Of a stretch of DNA of 58,271 bases, positions 1-12,416 are shown in pieces. Source of the stretch: Ichthyophthirius multifiliis (lineage: Eukaryota > Ciliophora > Oligohymenophorea > Hymenostomatida); the NCBI RefSeq assembly GCF_000220395.1, contig NW_004086266.1, forward strand, positions 1 through 58,271, given 5' to 3'. Every line of letters begins with the position of its first letter. The stretch's first letter is position 1. A program made the position numbers and the translations under genes. The notes under the pieces are model-generated. The model was not told where the DNA came from, ran no database searches, and saw only the letters and a list, made by a program, of their open reading frames with translations.

Positions 1-334
1 ATGATTTTTATTTTATATTAAAAATAAAAATATATTTATATTATTTTATCATGTATTTTTTTTATTTTCTATTATTATTTTTTATTATGATTTTTTCTTT
101 TATTTATTATTATTATTTGCTTAAATAAATTTTTTTTAATTCATTTTTCACTTTTTAAAATTCACTCATTCAAATATTTTTTTTTTTAAATGAAATTACA
201 TTTTTTAAAATAAAATTCACAAATTTCATTATATAATTCATTTATACATACTTTTAAATTTTATATTAACAAATTTAATTTTTATCAATTATCTTATTTT
301 TTCCAATAATTCTTAGTTCATTTTTTATTCATAA

Positions 335-433
335 TTTTTTTAATTAAATATATAATGTAATAGTTCAATCCTTTATAAAAAAAAAATAAGTTAAGCATTA
401 ATAGTATATAACCATGATAACTATTAATACAAG
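335..433 (+). repeat. Conserved upstream element, copy 1 of 3
   Basis: This ~100 bp block recurs at about 4174-4272 and 7533-7630, each time upstream of a leishmanolysin gene or pseudogene. Shared features in order are a T-run followed by TTAATTAAATATATA, a TAGTT.AAT.CTTTA segment, a GTTAA.CATT segment, and a core resembling ATAAC.ATGATAA.TATTA. Here its end lies about 0.83 kb before the ATG. It may be a regulatory element or simply a retained part of the duplicated unit. No tRNA-like fold or ORF was recognised in it. Confidence 0.6.
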
Positions 434-734
434 TTTTTTATTATTTTTTAAAAACTACTAATATGGTTTTTTATTTATTCATATATAAAAATTTTGCTTT
501 TATAAATATAATTTATATCTTTTATAACACGTTTGTATTTTTATATTTATTTAATAAAATGCTAAATTGTATATTATAATTTAAATATTAGTAAAAAAAT
601 AATTAATAAAAAAAAAAGTTTATACTATATATATTTTGAAAAAATTATTATATGTATTCAATAGAAACAAATTTTTATATTTTGTGCCATAATATTAAAT
701 AATTTATATATTAAAAATATTAATATTAATATAA

Positions 735-787
735 TATATATATTTATATTTATATTTATATTTATATTTATATTTATATTTATATTT
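735..787. repeat. (TTTATA)n tandem repeat
   Basis: A short microsatellite of about eight TTTATA/TATATT hexamer units in the intergenic region before the first leishmanolysin gene. No function is suggested. Confidence 0.85.
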
Positions 788-1258
788 TTTTACTAAATTT
801 AATTGTAATTATAATATTAATTTATATTAAGATTTATATTTTTGCATTATTTTTTATAATAAATATAAAAAATATTATTATATAATATTTATATTATTTC
901 TTTTTTTTAATTTTTTATAAAATATAATTAATATCTTAAATTATTTTTATAATATAATTTTTTAATAGATATATTTTATATTTATTATAACTATTCACAT
1001 TATTATTATTATTTTTATATTTATAATTTTTTTATCAAAATAACTCTTGTTAATCTTAATTCTACATTATTAAAGAATTATAATTAATATAATATTATTA
1101 TTTAATATTTTTAATTTTAATTTTTTAGAATAAAATATATTATTTTGCTTATAAAAATCAATTTTTTTATTTCAATCTATTTTAAATAAATTAATATTAA
1201 AAAAAATTAAAAAAAAAAAATTATAAAATAAAAATTAAAAAATATAATCATAAAATAT

Positions 1259-3073
1259 ATGAATATTAAAAATATAATTTTATCAAATATATTAGTTTAT
1301 TTACTAGTTCAGATTGTACACACACATAAATGTAGACATCATGAGTTAGAAAAGAGTTTATATGATAGACTTAGCCTTATAGATGATTTCGAAATTTAGT
1401 CTGAACGAATACTTTAATATGGAAGACCTCAATAAAGCTAACCAATTAGAATAACTATTGATTACTCTTTCGTTGATAAAAATCTAGCTTATCCTATAAA
1501 AAATTATTTATATAGGTTAATGGAAACAGCGAAAATTTATTTTTAAAAACTTTTAAAAGTAAACCCAATTTAAGGAAATAACATGTTTCCGAAGAACCAC
1601 AAATTATGGACTTTATAATGTGAAGGTGTAGAAATTCCATCTTCTGCTGTAACCATAGGTGTTGCTAATTCCGATTTAAATATTTATGTTATAATTAAAA
1701 ATAAACCATAAGATGGAGATTTGGCAAACGCTTGTGTTTGTGCTCACAACAGTTATCACTTAAGACCTTCTTTTGGTAGAATTTAATTTAATATAGGTTT
1801 AGTCGGTGTAAATGATGACAATGAATCATTTGAGAATGATTTAGAAACTACAGTCCATGAAATTATACATATTCTAGGATTTAGTGGATTTTAAATGCCA
1901 TTTTGGATAAATCCTTAGACAGGATAATATTATGGATAATATGGATTATCTTAAATAACGAAAATAGTAATTTATAGAAGTTTACCGACAACACTAGTTA
2001 TGACAAAAAATATACTTTAAACTGCTAGAAAATATTATGCTTGTCCTACTATGGAAGGTATGTAACTTGAAAATGAAGGAGGATCAGGCTCTTTAGGTTC
2101 TCACTGGGAATAACTAATTGTTTAAAATGAAATGATGATGGCTAGTCGGGCTATTACAGATGCTTAATTATCAGTTCTTACTATTGCTTTATTAAGAGAT
2201 ACTGGTTATTATACTGAAGTAAATGAAAACATGGCTGATAACCTTTATTGGGGTAAAGGAAAAGGATGTTAATTTGTAATTTTAGGATGCCATAGTGGTC
2301 TAAAATTTCATGAATTCCCATAATAAATGAAAATATAATGTTCTTTTGAAAATGATGGATATGGTTTTCCTGAAACTACTCCTTTCTTAGATAAATGCTT
2401 GATGAAAAGTATTTATGGCAATAATTTGTGTACTTCTTATAAAAATAATTTTATAAATTAAGATAGTGATGCTAAATTGGAATATTATGGAACTAATAGT
2501 AAATGTTTTACCTCAACAGGTAGTAATGGAGTTAAATTTATAAATGATATATAAAAAAGATGTCATATGTTTAAGTGTTCTCCTGATAAGAGATCTATTA
2601 CTATTTATTTTCCTTAAATTAAAAGTTAAATTATTTGTACTAATGAAGGAGCACTAATGTCGATTCATCCTTAAAATGATAGATTTGGTAAAATTGTTTG
2701 CCCTTCATCATTTCTTTAATTTTGTGATTATGTTCCTATGTGTCCAAAACATTGTAGCACTACGGGTGTTTGTGTAAGAGGAGTTTGTTTATGTTTACCT
2801 GGATGGGGAGGAGTTGATTGTTCTGTAAAATGTCATTAAGTAGTATCAGACAAAACATGTGTAAAATAATGTCCTGGAAATTAAGTAATTAGTCCTGATA
2901 GATCTTGTTAGAACTAATGTCCTAACGGTTATTTTAGACATGGTCCTAAATGCTTTTAATGTCATCCGTCATGTAAAAGATGTAAAGGAGGAACAGCTAA
3001 TGATTGTACATTTTGTTAATTTTTGACACAACTAAATTAATATGGTTAATGTGCAAAAGGATATTCATTATGA
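1259..3073 (+). CDS. Leishmanolysin-like zinc metallopeptidase (M8), copy 1
   Basis: This is a secreted or surface metzincin protease, 604 aa in one exon when TAA/TAG are read as Gln, ending at TGA 3071-3073. The N-terminus (starting MNIKNIILS) is a hydrophobic signal peptide, followed by the HKC motif that resembles the cysteine-switch region of leishmanolysin propeptides. The zinc site is HEIIH at residues 200-204 followed by LGFSGF. The distal third zinc ligand is the His of GSHWE (residue 282), as is typical of M8. The C-terminal third is Cys-rich: an EGF-like stretch (CSTTGVCVRGVCLCLPGWGG) is followed by further cysteine pairs. It is about 1.8 kb, like its paralogue at 8716-10524, and shares nearly identical blocks with it. 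The first in-frame ATG gives the signal peptide and was chosen as the start. In parasitic and free-living ciliates these enzymes are an expanded family. The substrate is unknown. Confidence 0.95.
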
Positions 3074-4938
3074 TTAGTTAAATTATTTAACACAATAATA
3101 ATTATAATTTTAAAGTAAATATATCTTAGAAATTTAAATATATTTTTATTATTAATATTATATTTATAAAATTATTATAAATTTTTTTTAATGAAAACAT
3201 TTTTTATAATTTAAAATTTTTTTAAATTAAAAAAAAAGCATTATAAATTAAATTATTGTTATTGATAATAGATAAATTTTAAACTTTTAATAAAAAAATA
3301 TTTAATTTTTTTTTTTCAAATAATGAAAGTTTATATAAAATAAAATAAAATAAAAAAAACTTGAACAAAATTTGATTTTTCTCTTAATATATAATGTATA
3401 TTAAAAGAAAATTAACATTATAATTGCAAACTATATAAAAAATCAGTTTACCTTTAACATAATAAAATTATATAGATATTTAAAATATTAATTATAAAAC
3501 AGAAAAAAGAAAAAAAATGAAATCCTTATATAGATAAGTTGAAAAAAAATATTTTATTAACAATTAAAAATAATTTTATAAATTATATAATTGATTGAAA
3601 TTCACAATAAAAAAATAAAATAAATATTAATAAAAAAAATAAAAATGTGTATATAAATAAGTATATTACAAATATAAAATATATTAAACATTTTTTTTAT
3701 TTTTTATTAATAACAATTAATTTTTTTTATATTACTATTTAATATATATAATATTTTTAAAATTAATTGGATATATATATATATATTAGAATAATTATTA
3801 TTATGTATTTTTTTTAATATTCAGTAATTATTAACATTTTTGTTTTTAATAGTATTTTACCATAAATATTTTATATTTTTTATATTATTATTTATATTTA
3901 AATTGTAACTGCTTATATTTTTTGTATTTTATGTTTGCTTTTATTATTTTTTTAAAAATATTTCTATTTTAATATTTTTTTTTCTCATTTTCAATATTTC
4001 TTAATAATAACTATATATTCTATTTTATAATTATTTCTAAATAAATTAAATTTATTTTTATAAAAATAACGCATATTTAATGATATAATTAATTTATTTA
4101 TAGTTTTTAAATATAAATATATTGATTTAATATTTTTCATTAAAACATTATTATAAATGTTGTTTAGAGGTTCATTTTTTTAATTAAATATATAAATTAG
4201 TAGTTAAATTCTTTAAAGAAAAATTTTTGTTAAACATTGGAATATCATAACTATGATAATTATTATTACAAGATTTTTATTATATTTTTAAATTATTAGT
4301 ATTGTTGTTCCAATATTATATTAAATTATTCTTTAAATATATTTTATTTATACTTTTTTAATTCTTTATTTTTATTTATATTTAAATGTATTTGTAATTA
4401 GAATATTGGTAAAATTTTACTTTTAAAGAAAAGATTATGTATCTGTTTTTTATAATACTAATATATATATATATTTAATATAAGCTATTTTTATAATTTA
4501 TTTTATTTATTTTTGGCTTGGCTAAGTATTATTTTAAATGCTTTAATTTTTTTTTTTAAATAATTAACAAGATTTTAATATTAATTAATTTTTAATATCA
4601 AAAACAAATAAAATTTAAATATTTTATAAGATAAATGCAAATAATTTTGTCTTAAAAACTTATAAACATTAAATTATTTAAAAAAAAATGATAATATAAA
4701 TTTTAAATCAGAAATATATTATGCACTTTATATTTTAAAGGTTTATATTAAATTTAAATACATTATCAATATAATTAACCAATATTGTAGTTATAAATAT
4801 TTTTAATCTCATATAAAAATATATATATATGTGTATTATTTATATTTTTTATAATTATTATTATTATTTAAACTTTTTATATTTAATTAAAAAAATTATT
4901 TACTTAACATTTTTAATATTTATATCATAAGTAAAATA
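3074..4938. other. AT-rich spacer between leishmanolysin copies 1 and 2
   Basis: No gene was recognised. The stretch is low-complexity A/T and carries the second upstream element (about 4174-4272). Parts of 4430-4700 resemble the equivalent spacer before copy 3 (7750-8010), which indicates that the duplication unit included the 5' flank. Confidence 0.6.
4174..4272 (+). repeat. Conserved upstream element, copy 2 of 3
   Basis: Same element as at 335-433 and 7533-7630. The core is clearest here and in copy 3 (TCATAACTATGATAATTATT). It lies about 0.67 kb before the decayed leishmanolysin copy. Confidence 0.65.
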
Positions 4939-6275
4939 CATTTTAAAAATAAAATTTTATTAGATTTAGTCTTTTTTTTAGTCTAAATTGTGCATACGCA
5001 TAAATATAGAGAATATGATTTAGAAAAGAATTTCTTTGATAGACTTTAAGATGATTAAAAATATAACCTAAACGAAAATTTTAATATAGTCTCAACAAAG
5101 AAAACCTATTAGATTAAATATTAATTACTCATACCTTGACAAAAATCTACCTCATTAAATAAAAAATTATACATTTAGATTACTGGAAACTACGAAACTT
5201 TATTTTTAAAGACTTTTTAAAAGTAAACCCAATTTTAGGAAATAACTAATTCTCATAAAATAAAAATAGTAGATTATGGTATTTAGATTGATAAAGTATA
5301 ATGATTAAAATTGCTGCTGTATCTAGAGGCATTCATGAATCTGAATTTTATTAACATATTTATTTTATAACTAAAAATACACATAAGATGGAAATTTAGC
5401 AAACGCTATGGATTTTGTTTACAATGAAATACACATCATTTGAGAATGATCTTGAAGCTACTGTCCATAAAATTTTACATACACTAGGATTTATTTAATT
5501 TTAAATGTATCTTTGCATAAATTCTGAGACAGAGAGAGTATAATAATATGGAAATACATTTAAAATGGCAAAAAAAATTTATGGAATAGCTTACATAATA
5601 ATCTAAAGTTTAGTGTTCTTTCGAAAATGATGGATATGGGGAACCTGCTACTACTCCTTTCTTAGATAAATGTCTGATGAAAAGTAATTATGGCAATAGA
5701 TTGCTTATTTCTTATAAAAATAAAAATAAGGATATTGATATTGATATAACATTAGAATATTTTGGTATTAATAGTAAATGCTTTACTTATACAAGCATTA
5801 AAGCTTTTATTAAGAAATGATAATTAAAAAATATTTCATATATTTTTATGCTCCCCTGATAAGAAAATATTATTATTATTGATTTATCTTAAATTAAAAA
5901 TAAATTATATGCGTTGAATAAGAAGAAGTAAAGACTATTCATCTTCAAAATAGTAGATTTGATAAAATGTTAGATTGTGTAAAATGTTTTGTCCTTATTC
6001 ATTATCTTTATTCTTTGATTATGTTCCTATATGTGCAAATCATTGTAGCTCTGTGGGTGTTTGTGTAAGAGGAGTTGATTGTTTTAAATTAATTAGTCCT
6101 GATAGATTTTGCTAAAACTTTTATCTTAATGGTTATTTTAGATACGTTCCAAAATGCTCTTAATGTCATCTTTCATATAAAAGATTTAAAGGAGAAACAG
6201 CTTATGATTTTGTACACTTTGTTAATTTTTGGCATAACTAAATTAAAATGTTTAATTAATGTATAAATTTATAGA
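4939..6275 (+). pseudogene. Leishmanolysin pseudogene (copy 2)
   Basis: The region aligns along its length with the two intact leishmanolysin genes but has no usable start, many frame changes and large internal deletions. The propeptide block is recognisable from about 4980, but HKCRH of the intact copy has become HKYRE, so the switch-like Cys is lost. The zinc motif reads VHKILHTLGF, so the catalytic Glu of HExxH is replaced by Lys. The segment that should contain the third zinc ligand (GSHWE) is deleted: the sequence jumps from the zinc helix region to the block equivalent to CSFENDGYG near 5615. The Cys-rich tail survives in pieces (about 5990-6240), with the EGF-like segment shortened. 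It lies between the two functional copies. A functional protein can be excluded with good confidence. Confidence 0.92.
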
Positions 6276-7099
6276 GATCATAAAAGATTGCTTAAAGATA
6301 GTTAATTAAATAAAAATTTTAATGGCAAAAGTAAAAATAAAAATTATTTTTGATGATTTTATGCTACAAATTTAAATATTTTTTTTTTATAATATGATTA
6401 TTTTTAAATAAAACCATTTTTTATAAATTTAAATTATATATATAAATAAAAAAATATTATAATTTTATAGCTTTTCAAAATATTATTATAAATTAATACT
6501 ATTTTTTATAATAAAAAATCAAAGATATTATTAAACTAAAAAATTAATATTTTAAATGAATATTATTTTTTCTCTTAATATATTAAATTTTCTACATTAT
6601 AATAACAAAAAAATTAACATTTATATTTACAAAATATTATATAAATAATTTATTTTTAATCCTGTATAAATAACAAATTCCATAAATTATTATAATAAAT
6701 TTAATATAAATTAAATGCTAATAATTATATATTAATACAAAAAAAGATTATTAATTAATAAAGAATAATATTATTAATGAAATAAATAAAAGAATTAAAA
6801 ACAATATTCATAAAAAAGTATAAAAATCAATTTCTAAATTAAATACATAATAATTCTAATTAATATTCATAATAACGTAATTAATGATTAATTAATAAAA
6901 TAATATATAAATAAATAAATAAAAATGTGTTTGTTTCTAACTTAAATATACAAGTACTTTTTATATTTTTTTGTAAAAAATAAAAGAAATTTCTTCATAT
7001 TTTATTTTTAAAGATATATTTTTTAAAATATTATATTTTAAATATAATTATCTTATATTATTATTATTTTTATTTTTTATTTATAATTATTAATATTTA

Positions 7100-7152
7100 A
7101 TATTTTATTTTATTTTATTTTATTTTATTTTTTTTATTTTATTTTATTTTAA
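7100..7152. repeat. (TTTTA)n tandem repeat
   Basis: A pentamer microsatellite of roughly ten slightly imperfect units in the spacer. Confidence 0.8.
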
Positions 7153-7532
7153 TATAGTCAATATTATTAAAGATATTTTTTTAATTCATATTTAACCATA
7201 AATTTTTTATGTTTCTATGTTATTTTTTCTATTATATATATATTTATAATATATTTTATATTATATTTTTTACCTTATTTATTTATTATTAATTTTTGCT
7301 CCAAATAAAATTTTGTATTATAATTAATATATTTTTAAATCCTTGCCAATATTAAAAATATTTGATTTATATTTTTTTAAATGAAATTTCATTGTTTTTC
7401 TATTAAAATAGAGATATTAATAATAAGTATAATATATTCATAAATTGTTTTTAATATTATATTTAAGAATATATTTTTTTTTATTAATTTATATTTAACA
7501 TTTTTGTTTAGTTTATCATTTTTTATTTCTGA

Positions 7533-7630
7533 TTTTTTTAATTAAATATATATATTGGTAGTTGAATTCTTTAAAAAAAAAGTTATGTTAAACATTGAAA
7601 TGTCATAACTATGATAATTATTATTAAAAG
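7533..7630 (+). repeat. Conserved upstream element, copy 3 of 3
   Basis: Third occurrence of the element described at 335-433, about 1.09 kb before the ATG of the second intact leishmanolysin gene. It is closest to copy 2 in sequence. Confidence 0.65.
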
Positions 7631-8715
7631 TTTTGAGTATTTTTTATAATATATATATACTTTTTTTTAAATGCTTTTATATTTTATATATTCAATAATA
7701 TGCTTAAATTTATATTTAATTAGAATATTTTTGATAAAATTTTATTTATAACACAAAGATAATTTATCTGTTTTTTATTATATTTATATATATATTTAAT
7801 ATAAACCATTTTTATATTTTAGTTTGATATTATTTGGGATAATTAATATTTAAAAAGCTTCATAATGATGTTTAAAAAATTATCAAAATTTAAATAAATT
7901 TTATTTAAAATATCTAAAATAAACAAAATTAAAATCTTTGATAAAATAAATACAAATTAGTTTGTCTTAAAACTTATAAGCATTAAATTATCTTTAAAAA
8001 AAATATTGATAAATAATTATAATTTTAAATCTAAAAAAATATATATATATATTTATTTAAAAATATATATTAAATTTAAATAAATAGAAATATATTAAAC
8101 CATTTTTTATTTATAAATATATTTAATTTTATTTAAAAATATATAAATTTCTTTATAATTTTCTATAGATTAATATAATATAAATTCATTTATCTATTTT
8201 TTTTTATTTTGACTAAAATAATATTATTTTTTATATAATTTTTTTCAAATTATTTTATAAATTCATTAATTATATTTTAATATAAATAAAGAATAAAATC
8301 ATATTAAATATTTATATAAAAAATTTTATAATTAATTAAATTTATATTATTTTATAATAATATTTATTCTATAAATGTAATTAATATCTAAAATTATTTT
8401 ATATTATAACTATATAATAGATTAATTTCATAATCACTATATATATGGATATGTATTTATAATAATTTTTATAAACTATTAAAAATTATTAGAATAATCT
8501 TTTTAATTTTAATTCTACATTTTTTTCAATAAAAAGTTCTAAATATATCTTTATTACTTAAGTTATTATCATTTAATTATTTATTAATAATTATATTTTA
8601 TGTTTTTTTAAAAAGCATCTTTTTTTTATTTAATTTAAAGTTAAAAAAAAAAATATAAAAAATATAAATTTAAGAAAAATAAATTAAAAAAAAGTAAAAA
8701 ATAGTCAAAATTTAT

Positions 8716-10524
8716 ATGAATATTAAAAATATAATTTTATCAATTTTAGTAATTTTGTTCCTAGTTCAAATTGTAAATACACATAAATGTAGACACAAAG
8801 AGCTAGAAAAGAGTTTATATGATAGACTTAGACTTATAGATGATTTAGAAACATAGTCTAAACGAAATCTTTAATATTTAAGACCTAAATAAAGCTAACC
8901 AATTAAAATAACTATTGATTACTCATTCCTTGATAAAAATCTAGCTCAAATATATAAAAGTTATATATTTAGATAAATGGAAACAGCGAAAATTTATTTT
9001 TAAAAACTTTTAAAAGTAAACCCATTTTTAGGAAATAACTATTTTCCTAGATATAGCAAATTATGGAAATAAAGTTGCAACGGTGTTTTTATTCCAGATA
9101 GTGCTATAGAAGTAGGTATTCCTGATTCTGATTTACATATTTATGTTATAACTAAAAATAAACCATAAGATGGAGATTTGGCAAACGCTTGTGTTTGTGC
9201 TTACAACGATATGTACATGAGACCTTCTTTTGGTAGAATCTAATTTGATTTAGGATTATTTGGTAAAAATCAGGATGCTGAATCATTTGAGAATGATCTT
9301 GAAACTACTATCCATGAAATTTTACATATCCTAGGATTTAGTGGATTTTAAATGTAATTTTGGATAAATCCTTAGACAGGATAATATTATGGATAATATG
9401 GATTATCTTAAATAACGAAAATAGTAATTTATAGAGGTTTACCGACAACACTAGTTATGACAAAAAATATACTTTAAACTGCTAGAAAATATTATGCTTG
9501 TCCTAATATGGAAGGTATGTAACTTGAAAATGAAGGAGGATCAGGCTCTTTAGGTTCTCACTGGGAATAACTAATTGTTTAAAATGAAATGATGATGGCT
9601 AGTGATGTAATTACAGATGCTTAATTATCAGTTCTTACTATTGCTTTATTAAGAGATACTGGTTATTATACTGAAGTAAATGAAAACATGGCTGATAACC
9701 TTTATTGGGGTAAAGGAAAAGGATGTTCGTTTGTAATTGAAGGATGCTATAGTAAACAAAAATTTGATGAGTTCCCGTAAGAAATGAAAGTATAATGTTC
9801 TTTCGAAAATGATGGATATGGTTTTCCTGAAACTACTCCTTACTTTGATAAATGCTTGATGAAAGATATTTATGGCAATAAATTGTGTACTTCTTTTAAA
9901 AATAATTTTCAATTTAATAATAGTGATATTGCATTAGAGTATTTTGGTATTAGTAGTAAATGTTTTAACTCTACAAGTAGTAATAATGTTAAATTATTAA
10001 ATGATGAATAAGCAAGATGTCATATGTTTAAATGTTCTCCTGATCATAAATCTATTAGTATTTTTTTTCCTTAAATTAAAAGATAAATCATTTGTACTAA
10101 AGAAAAAGAAGAAAAGTTGATTAATCCTTAAAATGATAGATTTGGTAAAATTGTTTGCCCTTCATCATTTCTTTAATTTTGTGATTATGTTCATATATGT
10201 CCAAATTATTGTAGCTCTGTGGGTTTTTGTGTAAGAGGAGTTTGTTTATGTTTACCTGGATGGGGAGGAGTTGATTGTTCTGTAAAATGTCATTAAGTAG
10301 TATCAGACAAAACATGTGTAAAATAATGTCCTGGAAATTAAGTAATTAGTCCTGATAGATCTTGTTAGAACTAATGTCCTAACGGTTATTTTAGACATGG
10401 TCCTAAATGCTTTTAATGTCATCCGTCATGTAAAAGATGTAAAGGAGGAACAGCTAATGATTGTACACTTTGTTAATTTTTGACACAACCAAATTAATAT
10501 GGTTAATGTATAAGCATATATTGA
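8716..10524 (+). CDS. Leishmanolysin-like zinc metallopeptidase (M8), copy 3
   Basis: A secreted or surface metalloprotease of 602 aa in a single exon under the ciliate code, with TGA at 10522-10524. It begins with a signal peptide (MNIKNIILSILVILFLVQ) and the HKCRH propeptide motif. It has an intact zinc site HEILH-LGFSGF, the GSHWE third-ligand motif and the Cys-rich EGF-like tail. It is paralogous to 1259-3073. Two blocks are almost identical at the DNA level: roughly 9340-9720 against 1890-2280, and 10220-10470 against 2770-3020. The remaining sequence is clearly diverged. The last residues differ completely (ends QCISIY). Function is inferred from the family: surface proteolysis, possibly in host or prey interaction. 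Confidence 0.95.
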
Positions 10525-10573
10525 TAAGTTAAAGATATCTTAGAAATTTAAAAATATTATTTTTAATAATATT

Positions 10574-10605
<32 letters not shown>

Positions 10606-12416
10606 AAAAATAATTGAATTTTTTAATAAAAAAAATTTTTTTAACTTAAAATTATTTTATAAATTAAAAAAACGTATTTAATTAAAATATTTAAAAACAT
10701 TATTATAAATCAATAAATATTGATTTTTAATAAAAAAATGCATAATTTTTTTTTATATTAATAAATAAAAGGAATAAATAAAAGGTATTACAAAAATTTA
10801 ATAATTCTTAAACGTAAAATAATTTTTACTCTTAATATATTAAATTAAATTGATAAGAAAATTAATATTTTAAATTAAAAACTTTTAATAAGCCAATTTT
10901 GTTTTAAACATATAAAATTATAAAAATTAAAAAAATATTATTTTAAAATTAAGTAAAAATTAAAATAAAAACATTATATGGATGTATATAGATATATTTA
11001 AAACAATATAAATCATGCAACAAATTAAAAATATAATTGATTTTCATATTAACAAAAAATAATAAATAAATTAATAAAAATAATATATTTTTTTAAGTTA
11101 AAAAAATATTTGATTATAATAAATAATATTGATAAATATAAAATTTGAACTTATGTTTAATTAATAATATTATAATTAAATGTAAAAATTTTTTTTTTTT
11201 AAAAAAAAATATTTATTTGTATATTTTCTTTTTAAAAATGTTTATATTTCAAAAATCATAAAGGGTAAATAAATAAATATTTTTCAATATTCTAATTTTT
11301 GAAAAATAGAATATATATATTTTTAGAAATATTAAGTAATTTATCAATTGATTTTTGCTTTTATTTTAATTTAATAATTCATATAAATAAAATTCATATT
11401 TTGACAATTTTTTTACAATAATTTGATTAAAATACAAATATAGATTTTTAAATATTTTAAATTTGAAAAATTTTTTTAAAATAATATAAATTTGTAAAGC
11501 AAATAAATAAATATAATTACGAATGAAAGTTTTTAATTTTTAAGAATTTTAATGTTTAAATTTTTAATTATTCATAAAATAATAATGATACATTTTAATC
11601 ACTAAATCCTAATGGTTTAAAATATTAAATTACCTTAAATCAGTTTGCAAGAAAAATATTAATAAAATAGTTAATATGCTAAATTTTAATTTAATTAGTG
11701 TATAATGAATTTTAGTTAATAAACTTATGTTATTTTAATAAAATTTGGATATAATGAATGATTAATTTTATAATTTTTTTGTATTTTTATTATTTAAATA
11801 ATTATAACTCTTTTATGGATGTATTAAAAAGAATACTTTAATAAAATAGCAAATATTATCTCTGTTTATATAAAATAATATATTTATTATAAGTATTTTT
11901 TTAATAATATTAAAATTATATTTCAATTATGTTTTAATGGAATTAATTTAATTTACTGACAAAAAAATAGGAAATAAAATCTAAAATTAAAATATTTGAT
12001 GAAGGAGCAATAATCCATAAATAATTTAAAAAAAATCCATTTAAAAAGTTTATAAATTATAAAAATTTTAATCATATAATTTTACAATATAAAATTAATT
12101 ATAGAAAAAATAAGAATGCAAATAAAAATTAAACTAATAATGGTTTTAGATAAATTATTAATTTTGCAATTTTTTTTAAACAAAATTTAAATATATTAAA
12201 TAGAGAAAAATTATTATTTTATTATATATTTTAAAAATTAAAAATAATTTATTTTTTTATTTTAAACAATATAAATAAATAATAAATAAAAACATTTATT
12301 TAAATATATAAAGAAAACTATAAAAATTAAATAAAAATGAAAAATACAAACAATACGATTTATTTGAATTTTTATATTTATTCGAAATATCTTTATATAT
12401 ATATTTTTTTTGAATA
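10525..12416. other. AT-rich intergenic region
   Basis: No gene was recognised on either strand. It contains a T12-A9 inverted run at 11189-11209. The two flanking genes converge here, so it should hold both 3' ends. Confidence 0.6.

Larger units (their letters stand above)
1..1258. other. AT-rich intergenic region upstream of leishmanolysin 1
   Basis: No coding sequence is recognisable. The stretch is low-complexity A/T and holds a hexamer tandem repeat (about 735-787) and the first copy of a conserved upstream element (about 335-433), both listed separately. It presumably contains the promoter of the leishmanolysin gene starting at 1259, but no defined promoter motif can be named. Confidence 0.6.
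6276..8715. other. AT-rich spacer between leishmanolysin copies 2 and 3
   Basis: No coding sequence was recognised. It contains a (TTTTA)n repeat near 7100-7152 and the third upstream element (about 7533-7630). The stretch after the element resembles the corresponding region before the pseudogene copy. Confidence 0.6.

Noticed and set aside
335..433. tRNA-like T-loop (GTTCAATCC) in the upstream element
   Set aside because: The motif is not kept in the other two copies and no cloverleaf can be drawn.
9649..10315. Two - strand ORFs inside leishmanolysin copy 3
   Set aside because: They are shadows of the well-supported + strand gene, with no domain of their own.
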